The notes beneath the pieces were generated by a model. The model did no database searches and was not told the origin of the DNA. It saw nothing but the letters and a program-made list of their open reading frames with translations. Of a DNA stretch of 44,920 nucleotides, positions 32,998 through 40,863 are shown one piece after another. The position numbers were made by a program, and so were the translations under genes. The stretch's first letter is position 1. Every line of letters begins with the position of its first letter. The DNA lies in NCBI RefSeq assembly GCF_030756675.1, contig NZ_JAVBXD010000036.1, forward strand, positions 1 through 44,920, written 5' to 3'. The stretch is from Bacillus multifaciens (lineage in GTDB: Bacteria; Bacillota; Bacilli; Bacillales; Bacillaceae_G).

Positions 32998-34512
32998 TCA
33001 CTCCGCCACAACCGGCAATACAATTATAAACCGAACTACCCCGTTCTCATATTCCGCTCGAATTTCTCCGCCTTCTAGTTCCACAATACTTTTGGCAATC
33101 GCAAGTCCAAGCCCTGAGCCTTCTGACACCCTGCTTCTTGATTGGTCTTTTTTATAAAAACGTTCAAATAGATTCTCTAACTCTGCTTTCGTAAACTCTT
33201 CGCTTTGGTTCGCAATACATATGCGAATGCTACGTCGCTCTCTTTGAAGTGTAACGATAATTTCGCCCTCATCTTTACTATACTTAATGGCATTCATTAA
33301 TAAATTATCAAACACACGGACCATTTTTTCTGAGTCCAGGGAAGCATATAAACGATCTTCAGGAAATTCTTTCACAAAGGAAAGACCATGTTCCTCTGCT
33401 TGCGGTACAAGTTCTTCAATTAATTGATCAAGAAGTTCGTTTACGCATACTTCTTGTTTTTCCAATGTAATCTTTTCATTTGTTAGCTTCGTGTATTCAA
33501 ATAAATCTTCTATTAAATTCTTTAACTGCTCTGACTTTGAAAAGGCAATTCTTACATATTCATCGTATTGTTCTTTATTTTCGTATTTAGCATCACGTAA
33601 TAAGCGTAAATATCCCATAATCGAAGTAAGCGGTGTTCTTAAGTCATGTGAGACGTTTGTAATCAGTTCATTTTTTTGCTTTTCAATTTTCCGCTCTTTT
33701 TCAATATTCACCATAAGTTCTTCTGCCATATGATTAATATTCTCTGTTAATAAGGCCATTTCATCTTTACCCTTTTTTTCAATCCGATATGCTAAATTCC
33801 CTTTTGCAATCTCTTTTACACCCTCTGCCATTGCTTCGATTTGCTTCATTTTTCGCTTTGTTATATAGAAGAAAGAAGCTAAAAAGACAACAAAACCAAT
33901 CAAAAATGGGAATGGGCTATCATTCTGAACTTCTATAATATCCCCTTGCGGTATACCACTTGCAATTAAATACATGTTTTTTTCTTGAATTGTAACAGGA
34001 TAAAAAGTTGTAAATTCCTTACGCTTACTTTCATGTATGACATCTTGATCTTCATAACTAGAGCGATTTATTTTAAAGCTCATGATATTACGAATGGTAC
34101 TATGAAGATTAATCTGTTCTTCCTGAGCCCCTTTTGTCTTATAGACAACTTTTCCATCCTCATCTACAATTAAAACTTTCAATGTTCTCTGATACTCTGG
34201 CCATTCAAGAATTTCTTGTACGTTAATTAAAGCACCCTCTCTTGTAATAACCCCAACAAGTCTTTCTGCGGTTGCATCGATTCCTCGCATACCTGACGAA
34301 TAATCAATAACAGCGTGCTTATTGACGCCTTGAAAAAGTGGAGACGATGCCCAACCTCCTATCACGCCAAGCAAAATACAAAAAGCAAAGGTCGTTATAA
34401 GTTGTACACGTATACTCTGTTGTACCCCTCTTACGATTTTATATAATATTTTGTTTACAGTTTGAATCATCCAACCAATCGGTCTAAATATGTTTTTAAT
34501 TATCTTTCTCAA
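32998..34512 (-). CDS. Sensor histidine kinase
   Basis: A 504-aa membrane kinase: TM1 about 36-56, an extracytoplasmic sensor about 57-200, TM2 about 201-217, HAMP about 218-272, then the HisKA domain with phospho-accepting His near 289 in NVSHDLRTPLTS. The catalytic ATPase has the N box DNLLMNAIKYS, the F region FERFYKKD and the G box GSGLGLAIAKSIV. It overlaps the response regulator's 3' end by 17 nt, so the two are co-translated. VanS-like in organisation; its stimulus is unknown. A 52-aa membrane gene follows. Confidence 0.93.
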   Translation of the reverse strand: MRKIIKNIFRPIGWMIQTVNKILYKIVRGVQQSIRVQLITTFAFCILLGVIGGWASSPLFQGVNKHAVIDYSSGMRGIDATAERLVGVITREGALINVQEILEWPEYQRTLKVLIVDEDGKVVYKTKGAQEEQINLHSTIRNIMSFKINRSSYEDQDVIHESKRKEFTTFYPVTIQEKNMYLIASGIPQGDIIEVQNDSPFPFLIGFVVFLASFFYITKRKMKQIEAMAEGVKEIAKGNLAYRIEKKGKDEMALLTENINHMAEELMVNIEKERKIEKQKNELITNVSHDLRTPLTSIMGYLRLLRDAKYENKEQYDEYVRIAFSKSEQLKNLIEDLFEYTKLTNEKITLEKQEVCVNELLDQLIEELVPQAEEHGLSFVKEFPEDRLYASLDSEKMVRVFDNLLMNAIKYSKDEGEIIVTLQRERRSIRICIANQSEEFTKAELENLFERFYKKDQSRSRVSEGSGLGLAIAKSIVELEGGEIRAEYENGVVRFIIVLPVVAE

Positions 34513-35197
34513 TCTTATATCCCACTCCCCACACTGTTTTTATATAACGAGGTTTCCTCGGATTTTCTTCCGTCTTCTCACGGATTTTTCGAATATGTAC
34601 CATGACTGTATTATCAGATTGAAAAGAGTGTTCCTTCCATACTCGTTCATAAATTTGATCCGCACTAAATACCATCCCGCGATTTCTCGCCAGTAACTCT
34701 AAAATGGAAAATTCCCTCGGTGTCAATTTCACTTCGTCGTTTCCGGCAATCACTTCATGCGTCGCAACATTTATTTTCATATCGCCAATTTCAATTTCAT
34801 CTTCATTTTGCACAAAACCACCGCTCATTTTCATATACCTGCGAAGCTGTGATTTAATACGTGCAATCAATTCTAATGGATTAAAAGGTTTCGTAATATA
34901 ATCATCTGCGCCGGTTGTTAAGCCTAAAATCTTGTCCATATCTTGCGTTTTTGCCGACAACATAATAATTGGCATCTCCGCTATTTCTCTTACTTTCATA
35001 CACATATGAATACCGTCTAGCTTCGGCATCATAATATCTAATACTACTAAATGCACTTGCTGCTTTTGTAATATTTCTAACCCTTCTATACCATCACCGG
35101 CCTGAAGCACTTCATATCCTTCATTCTTCAAATAAATTGCAATCAAATCACGAATCTCTTTTTCATCATCTACGACAAGTATTGTTTCTCGACTCAC
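34496..35197 (-). CDS. OmpR/VanR-type response regulator
   Basis: A 233-aa two-domain regulator. The receiver has the acidic pocket DDE (10-12), phospho-acceptor Asp54 in VVLDIMMPKLDG and the conserved Lys in ITKPFNP. The winged-helix effector domain covers about 130-230 with FSILELLARNRGMVFSADQI and VRKIREKTEENPRKPRYIKT-type recognition (HIRKIREKTE). First gene of the pair with the kinase. It lies 69 bp downstream of a truncated dedA gene on the same strand. Confidence 0.94.
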   Translation of the reverse strand: MSRETILVVDDEKEIRDLIAIYLKNEGYEVLQAGDGIEGLEILQKQQVHLVVLDIMMPKLDGIHMCMKVREIAEMPIIMLSAKTQDMDKILGLTTGADDYITKPFNPLELIARIKSQLRRYMKMSGGFVQNEDEIEIGDMKINVATHEVIAGNDEVKLTPREFSILELLARNRGMVFSADQIYERVWKEHSFQSDNTVMVHIRKIREKTEENPRKPRYIKTVWGVGYKIEKDN

Positions 35198-35266
35198 AAT
35201 CTCTCCCCCAACATTACAAATCTATTATAGGAATATTCTAACAAATAAATTTAATTTTTTGTTAAA

Positions 35267-35515
35267 TTATTCCTTACTTTCTCTACCTATATAGTGCACG
35301 CCGAATATCACGACAAAAACACTCCCTAGAATGAAACCATACTTCGTTGTGAATTCTACAATGTGATTGATATTGCCTCCAAACATATACCCGAGCATAA
35401 AATAGCATAACGTCCAAATAAATCCTGTCATATACGAGTACAAAGCATACGTTTTAAATGACATATTGTTGATTCCAACTAAGTAAGGAACGATATGTCT
35501 CAGTATAAATAGCAT
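35267..35515 (-). pseudogene. Truncated dedA, C-terminal half only
   Basis: 82 codons that resume inside the DedA core: LRHIVPYLVGINNMSFKTYA matches the FIPGVRHVTAYLTGI region of the intact paralogue at 23836-24447, followed by two more membrane helices. The N-terminal half with the acidic re-entrant loop is gone, replaced by an unrelated hairpin at 35533-35565. No ribosome site precedes the apparent ATG. Confidence 0.8.
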
Positions 35516-35532
35516 TTCTTAACAAATAATGA

Positions 35533-35565
35533 GGAGGTTTCTTAAGTTTTTCTTAAGAAACCTCC
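35533..35565. other. 14-bp hairpin at the dedA break point
   Basis: Arms GGAGGTTTCTTAAG / CTTAAGAAACCTCC with a 5-base loop. No T-run follows on either strand, so it is not a standard terminator. Confidence 0.6.
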
Positions 35566-35630
35566 CCTATAAGAATTCTCTTTATCTACCGCTTTACGCT
35601 ACCGATCCATTCTTCCCAAATGAAAAAAAT

Positions 35631-35663
35631 CCCCAAAAGATAATATCTTTTGGAGACTTTTTT
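35631..35663 (+). terminator. Terminator-like hairpin without obvious gene
   Basis: Stem CCAAAAGAT / ATCTTTTGG followed by T6, just before a family A repeat. No gene on the plus strand ends here. Confidence 0.55.
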
Positions 35664-35815
35664 AGAGAGGACGAGAGCATCTGGCCGTACATAGAAGCGG
35701 TCAGGTCCCTATTCTGCCACATGCAAGGTTTAAAACAAAAGGAGAAAGCAAGTAGCTGTCATGTTGTATTCTGCATGACAGTGGCTTATGTGTCGGAAAA
35801 TTAAATTGGATATAT
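35664..35815 (+). repeat. Dispersed repeat family A, copy
   Basis: GAGAGCATCTGGCCGTACAT, then GAAGCGGTCAGG, CTGCCACATGC, CATGTTGTATTCTGCATGAC and the end TCGGAAAATTAAA. Best-preserved plus-strand copy. The rest of 35816-35909 shows nothing. Confidence 0.75.
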
Positions 35816-35909
35816 AGAGACAATAACTCAATTACATAGATTATTAACCATCATTATACGACAAATATGTATAGAAAAACTATCTCTTAGCGCCCACTCT
35901 CTCTTAATT

Positions 35910-36650
35910 TCAAAGCGTTTGTCCATTATCAATCGTAAATATTTGTCCCGTAATCGATTCTTGCGTCAATTGAAATAGGATTGCCTCAGCCATTTCATCA
36001 GCGGTTGAAATTCTTTTCAGCGGGATGTTCCCAGCAAGCTCTTGCATCTTTTCCTCATGATTCGCCCACCACCTTGTATGAACCGCACCAGGAGCGATAC
36101 TATTTACTCTAATCTGAGGTGCGAGTGAAATGGCTAACGATTTTGTCATCGTATGAATAGCCCCTTTTGTTACTGCATACGGAACAGATGAACCTAGCCC
36201 CGTTATTCCAGCAACGCTGCCTATATTCACAATCGCACCCGATCCTTGTTTCTTCATATAAGGAACAACGGCCTTTATACAATGAAACATCCCTTTCACG
36301 TTTACGTTGAAAAGAGAATCCCACACTTCATCTGTTACAGACTGCAAATCATCCATCGGTATTTGTGCTGTTATACTCGCATTATTTACTAAAGCATCTA
36401 CTGTTCCAAAAGATTTCACCGTTTGCAGGACCATCTCTTCCACTTCTGCTTCTACTGCAACATCAGCTTTTACAACGAGCGCCGTACCTCCGCGCTTTTC
36501 AATTTCGTCCCTTGTTTCTACTGCCTCTTTTTCCGAACGGCTATAATTGATTACAACTTTCGCACCTGCATCTGCTAGTTTCAAGGCCGTCGCCTTTCCA
36601 ATCCCAGTACCGCCGCCTGTTATCATGACTACTTTATCTTTTATCTCCAC
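35910..36650 (-). CDS. Short-chain dehydrogenase/reductase
   Basis: A 246-aa classical SDR. The cofactor motif TGGGTGIG is at 11-18, NNAS at 89-92, catalytic Ser145, Tyr158 and Lys162 in the YAVTK motif, and a C-terminal ITGQIFTIDNG characteristic of FabG-like enzymes. Likely NADP(H)-dependent; substrate unknown. Start is GTG 36650, 7 nt after AGGAGA. It is divergent from a LysR regulator, the usual layout for a regulator and its target. Confidence 0.92.
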   Translation of the reverse strand: MEIKDKVVMITGGGTGIGKATALKLADAGAKVVINYSRSEKEAVETRDEIEKRGGTALVVKADVAVEAEVEEMVLQTVKSFGTVDALVNNASITAQIPMDDLQSVTDEVWDSLFNVNVKGMFHCIKAVVPYMKKQGSGAIVNIGSVAGITGLGSSVPYAVTKGAIHTMTKSLAISLAPQIRVNSIAPGAVHTRWWANHEEKMQELAGNIPLKRISTADEMAEAILFQLTQESITGQIFTIDNGQTL

Positions 36651-36737
36651 TGCCTATTCTCCTCTTCTTATCGTATTTGTTATCACTCATTGTATCCTTG
36701 CTCTTGCGAAAGGTATAATACTGAATAATAAGGTTGG

Positions 36738-36754
36738 TATCATTTCAAATGATA
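36738..36754. promoter_or_regulatory. Palindrome in the lysR-SDR intergenic region
   Basis: TATCATTTCAAATGATA, 8-bp arms around a single base, ending 5 bp before the LysR ribosome site. A candidate autoregulatory site. Confidence 0.45.
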
Positions 36755-36772
36755 TCAGTGGAGGGATCTATT

Positions 36773-37591
36773 TTGGAAAGTCATGACTTATGGATTTTTA
36801 AACACGTTGCCGAATTACAATCTATCTCTAGAGCGGCTGAAAAACTCGGATATGTGCAGCCAAATATAAGCCAGCGTATAAAAAGTTTAGAAGAAGAACT
36901 TGGCGTCAAATTACTAGTACGGAATAACAGAGGCGTAACATTAACGGAAGACGGAAAAATTTTATTGAATTATACAAACCAAATTATGATGTTAATGGAC
37001 GAAGCAAAATCAAAACTAAACCCTAAAAAGTGGAGAAAATCTTTAATTATCGGAGCACCGCAAACGATTTCCGCTGTAAAAGTTCCACGTCTACTTGCTT
37101 CCTTTTTACAATCTAATCAGGGCATTGATGTAAAAGTAAAAACGGCAAATAAACTACAATTACAAGAAATGCTTGCTTACGGAGAAGTTGATGGGATTTT
37201 TATCAGTGGTACATATAATGAGTCACAGTTCGAAAGTGTTTACCGTTATTTTGAAGACATCGTACTCATCCCGCCAAGTGAACAACAGCATCCAACACTA
37301 CTTGTAAATAGTGATCCAAGTTGTATATATAGAAACAAACTATTCGATTTCGCCGAGAAGCAGAATTGGAATCAACCAGCCATAATGGAATTTGATTCCC
37401 TTGAATCTATTCTCCAGGCGGTTCATACCGGACTTGGGATAACAATTCTACCAGCGGATGTTATAAAAGAAGTGAAAGACATACATCATAAAGAACTAGG
37501 TGACAAAATGAAGATTGATTTTATTATGAAACGCGGAAAACAAAGGTCGCAAAGTTTGGAGAAGTTCAATTTGTTTTTGAAGGAATTATAA
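36773..37591 (+). CDS. LysR family transcriptional regulator
   Basis: A 272-aa regulator. The N-terminal winged HTH has the LysR signature FKHVAELQSISRAAEKLGYV then QPNISQRIKSLEEELGVKLL, followed by a linker helix and a periplasmic-binding-like effector domain from about residue 85. Start is TTG 36773, 7 nt after GGAGGG; the longer in-frame extension has no ribosome site. It probably controls the divergent SDR gene. Confidence 0.92.
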   Translation: MESHDLWIFKHVAELQSISRAAEKLGYVQPNISQRIKSLEEELGVKLLVRNNRGVTLTEDGKILLNYTNQIMMLMDEAKSKLNPKKWRKSLIIGAPQTISAVKVPRLLASFLQSNQGIDVKVKTANKLQLQEMLAYGEVDGIFISGTYNESQFESVYRYFEDIVLIPPSEQQHPTLLVNSDPSCIYRNKLFDFAEKQNWNQPAIMEFDSLESILQAVHTGLGITILPADVIKEVKDIHHKELGDKMKIDFIMKRGKQRSQSLEKFNLFLKEL

Positions 37592-37594
37592 CGT

Positions 37595-37690
37595 TTACTC
37601 TTTTCTTGATTTGGAAATAATAAAATAAACAAGGCTAAAGGCGATTGTATACCATAGGGATCCTACATAAATCCATTTTACTTTTCCGCC
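37595..37690 (-). pseudogene. Possible remnant of a small membrane protein gene
   Basis: An open frame ending in VKWIYVGSLWYTIAFSLVYF then IISKSRKE, one good membrane helix with a basic tail. Its upstream part runs into a family A repeat with no start codon and ribosome site, so the 5' end appears to have been replaced by the repeat. Confidence 0.35.
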
Positions 37691-37865
37691 ATATAAATCA
37701 CTGCTATGCAGAATACAACATGCCCGCTACTGGCTTGCTCCTTGTGTTTTAAACATCGCAAGGGGCAGAAAAAGGCCCTGACCGCTTCTATGCATAGCCA
37801 GTTTCCCTAGCCCCCTAAAAAAAGAAAAGGGGGGTTTATGTCGTTTTTTAATTTAGATGTATATA
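37691..37865 (-). repeat. Dispersed repeat family A, longest copy
   Basis: On the minus strand: ACGACATAAACCCCCC, a purine-rich tract, CATGCATAGAAGCGG-like core (TATGCATAGAAGCGGTCAGG), CTGCCCCTTGCG, and an end GTTGTATTCTGCATAGCAG. It adds the 5' section seen in the truncated copy at 6540-6660. Confidence 0.75.
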
Positions 37866-37972
37866 AAAGAATCCTTACAATATTGTAAGAATCTTGTTAG
37901 ACAATTCGATGTTTCCTCTTCTTCATTCCATGTAAGCTAAAGTTAGAAAATATGACAAAGGAGCGGATTCTA

Positions 37973-38092
37973 ATGAAGGAAAATCAAGATTTATTATTTA
38001 CCCAAATTGTTACTGTTTCTTGCTTAGGCGGCTTTGTATTATTATCTTGTCTTGCTGGTTTAATCAAAGTCGCTCATCAATTTTTCATGTAA
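37973..38092 (+). CDS. Small single-pass membrane protein
   Basis: A 39-aa frame: MKENQDLLFTQIVTVSCLGG then FVLLSCLAGLIKVAHQFFM. One hydrophobic helix about 11-31, AAAGGAG 10 nt before the ATG. No family recognised. A second ribosome site and an 8-residue frame (38125-38151) follow before the terminator at 38151-38190. Confidence 0.6.
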   Translation: MKENQDLLFTQIVTVSCLGGFVLLSCLAGLIKVAHQFFM

Positions 38093-38150
38093 TGATAGAA
38101 ATCGCTTAAAGGAGTTAGACCTCGATGGTTAGAAAAAAGAAAACAGATTA

Positions 38151-38190
38151 AAAAGGATTACCTCTTATAAAGATAAAAGGTAATCCTTTT
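38151..38190. terminator. Bidirectional terminator between the small membrane gene and phnA
   Basis: Perfect 13-bp stem AAAAGGATTACCT / AGGTAATCCTTTT. Confidence 0.85.
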
Positions 38191-38207
38191 TCGTTTCTAT
38201 CAATACT

Positions 38208-38543
38208 TTATGCCTTTTTCACAAATTCAGATTTTAATTTCATCGGTCCAAAGCCATCGATTTTACAATCAATATCATGATCGCCATCAACTAAACGAAT
38301 ACTTTTTACTTTCGTACCGATTTTTACAACTAATGAAGTTCCTTTTACTTTTAAGTCTTTAATTACTGTTACAGAATCGCCGTCTTGTAACACATTTCCG
38401 TTCGCATCTTTAATTACTTTCTCATCTTCACTATTTGCAGCTTCTAACGTCCACTCATGCGCACATTCTGGGCAAACAAACAGAACTCCATCTTCGTAAG
38501 TGTATTCTGAATTACACTTTGGGCAATTTGGTAAATTTGACAT
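38208..38543 (-). CDS. phnA: PhnA/YjdM family zinc-ribbon protein
   Basis: A 111-aa cytosolic protein. The N-terminal zinc ribbon holds two CxxC knuckles, CPKC (7-10) and CPEC (24-27). A compact C-terminal beta domain follows with the family motif [20 protein letters not shown] and [14 protein letters not shown]. Although named from the phosphonate context, these proteins are not part of the C-P lyase and their role is unclear. Monocistronic. Confidence 0.92.
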   Translation of the reverse strand: MSNLPNCPKCNSEYTYEDGVLFVCPECAHEWTLEAANSEDEKVIKDANGNVLQDGDSVTVIKDLKVKGTSLVVKIGTKVKSIRLVDGDHDIDCKIDGFGPMKLKSEFVKKA

Positions 38544-38626
38544 AAATTTATTTCCTCCACTCGCTATTTATACCTCTATATACTGCCATAGTCTTCTTTT
38601 ATTGACAACCCTACCCGAGCATAACA

Positions 38627-38656
38627 AAAAAAGGAAGCCTAAACCCGCTTCCTTTT
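38627..38656 (-). terminator. Terminator of the XapX gene
   Basis: Stem AAAGGAAGC / GCTTCCTTT with T-run on the minus strand. Confidence 0.8.
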
Positions 38657-38657
38657 G

Positions 38658-38816
38658 TTAACTCCAAAAGAATTGCACTATTTTCATTCCAGCCCATACC
38701 CCTATGATTCCCATAATTGCTGAGAAAACGGGAGGTGCAGGAATTGGGAGTTTTAATAGCGTAAAGATTACTCCTACGATTAATCCCGCTAAAGTTGACA
38801 TAAAGATTTCATGCAT
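38658..38816 (-). CDS. XapX domain (DUF1427) small membrane protein
   Basis: A 52-aa protein: MHEIFMSTLAGLIVGVIFTL then LKLPIPAPPVFSAIMGIIGV then WAGMKIVQFFWS. Two helices joined by the hallmark LKLPIPAPP turn of XapX proteins. AGGAGGA precedes the ATG. Function unknown; the family is named from a xanthosine-related locus in enterobacteria. Confidence 0.85.
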   Translation of the reverse strand: MHEIFMSTLAGLIVGVIFTLLKLPIPAPPVFSAIMGIIGVWAGMKIVQFFWS

Positions 38817-38922
38817 GTTGTCTTCCTCCTAGATGCTTGATTTACGAATATATCTTTTTATTACTATTCCCCACCTGTATTTTTTGAATTCCTCACAATA
38901 CATCCCGCCACTCATTTTTAAA

Positions 38923-39010
38923 ATATCGGCGACTTTTTGAATATATCGACCACTTTTCTTCATATATCGGCGGAATTTAAAATATATCGACGCTTCGACA
39001 AGGGATAAAG
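38923..39010 (+). repeat. Repeat family C: 20/21-bp units, copy 2
   Basis: Units TATCGGCG, TATCGACC, TATCGGCG and TATCGACG at spacings 20, 21 and 20 bp, then CTTCGACAAGGGATAAAG. Confidence 0.75.
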
Positions 39011-39130
39011 TGAAACTTCCATCAGTGATGCTCTTCTCACTGATGGTTAGTTGAACCAATCGGGCTTTTACGGGCAGTTTTCTTCCACGTGTTTCCCTAG
39101 CTTTTACTGCCCGTTAATGCGGGATAAAAA
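39003..39130 (+). repeat. Repeat family D, long copy
   Basis: GGGATAAAGTGAAACTTCC, a hairpin CCATCAGTGA / TCACTGATGG (39017-39045), GGTTAGTTGAACC, then ACTGCCCGTTAATGCGGGAT at the end, the complement of the CCCGC core at 16992 and 19649. It abuts the repeat C copy. Confidence 0.65.
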
Positions 39131-39165
39131 CCATTCGACAAAAAACATCAAATTTCAAACAACAA

Positions 39166-40134
39166 TTACTGAATTAGACTTGTTAAATCGTACTTTCTCC
39201 CCTTGTATTCACCTTTATAGGGCAAGTTCATTGCCCCAATTAACCTTTTTATTACTGAACTTGATGTAATGTGAAGAAACTCTTTCAATTCTTTATTCGT
39301 AACAGTTGTTCCGAGAAGGAGCGCATACTCTTGCAAAGCATCCTTGTGCGCAGACTTAGAAATATCATTACAATTTGAACAATACCATCCTTTCATCGTC
39401 TTAACCATTGGAAGATAGGAACACTCCGGGCATTGCACTCCTTTTAATAATTCATGTTTCGCAATTTGATATTGCTCAAGAATATTTCGGTGTAAAGGAG
39501 AATGATTCGTTATCATTTGAAAGGTAAGATCTTGTATCTCTTGCACTGATAGAATCTCGACATGCATACGTTCCAAATCATCAATTTTATGTGGAAGATT
39601 TGCGCTATGAATTACTTTTCGAGAAAAATCTTGCTCATGGGAAGAAGTTTTAATAATTGTGCGGGGCGTACTAATAACAACGAGGGATTCGATTGGGAGA
39701 GTTGAAAAGCCATATAAGTGTAACCATTTTTGAAGTTGTCTTTCTTGTCTCGTTATTTGCAAGATGGGGTCTGGAAATCCTTCAGACTTTTGTTCTGATA
39801 TGCGAATCAGTTGATTAAATTCGGAGTCAAACAGTAGTGTACCTGTTATATTTTTAATTTCTAACAAGAGGATGAATCGCGTGGAAAGGATGAGAGTATC
39901 AATTTGAAAATAATGATCGTGATCAAACAATCTTATATCGTGTAAAATGCTGTACTTTTTATCTGGCAAAAAGCTTAGCGGATAATCAATAGCTTGTTCA
40001 CCTTTATAACCGGCCTTGTGTTTGGCCAATGTTTCAGAAATCGCATCCCTTTTCGGATGATCAGTTGGCACTCTTCTAAATAAAGCTTCTAACTGCCGAA
40101 GATAAATCGGCATTTTCCGCTCTTTCACAATCAT
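39166..40134 (-). CDS. NERD domain protein with C-terminal zinc ribbon
   Basis: A 322-aa protein. The NERD (nuclease-related) domain spans about 40-160 with the PD-(D/E)XK-like residues in GYKGEQAIDYPL, FQIDTLIL (Asp) and LLLEIKNITG (Glu-x-Lys). A zinc ribbon CPEC...CSNC follows at about 236-262, then a C-terminal helical segment TNKELKEFLHITSSSVIKRL that looks like an HTH. ATG 40134 lies 8 nt after AAAGGGG. The fold suggests DNA cleavage or processing; activity untested in most relatives. It is flanked on both sides by family C repeats. Confidence 0.87.
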   Translation of the reverse strand: MIVKERKMPIYLRQLEALFRRVPTDHPKRDAISETLAKHKAGYKGEQAIDYPLSFLPDKKYSILHDIRLFDHDHYFQIDTLILSTRFILLLEIKNITGTLLFDSEFNQLIRISEQKSEGFPDPILQITRQERQLQKWLHLYGFSTLPIESLVVISTPRTIIKTSSHEQDFSRKVIHSANLPHKIDDLERMHVEILSVQEIQDLTFQMITNHSPLHRNILEQYQIAKHELLKGVQCPECSYLPMVKTMKGWYCSNCNDISKSAHKDALQEYALLLGTTVTNKELKEFLHITSSSVIKRLIGAMNLPYKGEYKGRKYDLTSLIQ

Positions 40135-40154
40135 TCCAGCCACCCCTTTATAAA

Positions 40155-40260
40155 ATATCGGCGCTTTTTTAAATATATCGACCGCTTTTCCTCATATACC
40201 GGCGGAATTTGAAATATATCGGCGCTTCGACAAAGAATAAAGACCATTCGACAAAAAGCG
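40155..40260 (+). repeat. Repeat family C: 20/21-bp units, copy 3
   Basis: Units TATCGGCG, TATCGACC, TACCGGCG and TATCGGCG at spacings 20, 21 and 20 bp, then CTTCGACAAAGAATAAAGAC and CATTCGACA. Confidence 0.78.
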
Positions 40261-40293
40261 CCATCCACTCCGCATGAGAAAAAGCGGCCAAAA

Positions 40294-40698
40294 TTAATTT
40301 TTCTTCAAATCCCTCATATTAGATATATATAAAGCTATGACTAAAATGAGAATAGCTCCTGCATATAATAATGTTTCAAGTGGCTCGTCATGAGGAACAA
40401 TAATTAATCGAATTAAAGCTGTAATTCCTATATAAATAAAATATCGTAATGGAAAATGATAATTTGATTTAAAATATTTAATAATCAATGCAATAAACTC
40501 AAAGTATAAAAAGTAAACAATAATACTTTCAACTAAATCATAGGATGTGTATTTTTTTGCTGAAAATATGTATTGTATAAATGTGATTGTTTCATTAATT
40601 AAAAAGATAGATAGCACTAGAGATAATATGATAAGGGCTATATTTAATATCCATTGTAAGACGCCGGAAATAAACTCATCAACATTAAATGATCGCAT
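40294..40698 (-). CDS. psiE: PsiE family membrane protein
   Basis: A 134-aa protein with four transmembrane helices and the PsiE hallmark [20 protein letters not shown] followed by [19 protein letters not shown]. In E. coli psiE is induced by phosphate starvation; its biochemical role is unknown. ATG 40698 is preferred because the strong AAGGAGGTG lies 9 nt upstream, inside the longer 141-codon frame. 40720-40863 upstream has no gene. Confidence 0.9.
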   Translation of the reverse strand: MRSFNVDEFISGVLQWILNIALIILSLVLSIFLINETITFIQYIFSAKKYTSYDLVESIIVYFLYFEFIALIIKYFKSNYHFPLRYFIYIGITALIRLIIVPHDEPLETLLYAGAILILVIALYISNMRDLKKN

Positions 40699-40863
40699 TT
40701 CTTCTAGCACCTCCTTCATTAATAAATCATATTAACACATTATAACAAACCCACCTTACTATACAAACGATGACTATTTCGTAATCACAATTGTAAAACT
40801 GTTTTTTAACGATGCGTTTTTACAGATCATAAAGCAAGCCAATAATGAACATATAAATATCAA

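Noticed and set aside
35529-35804. 91-codon plus-strand frame
   Set aside because: Runs through a hairpin, a terminator and a family A repeat; other copies of the repeat do not keep the frame.
38829-39059. 76-codon minus-strand frame
   Set aside because: Made of family C and D repeat sequence, with no ribosome site.
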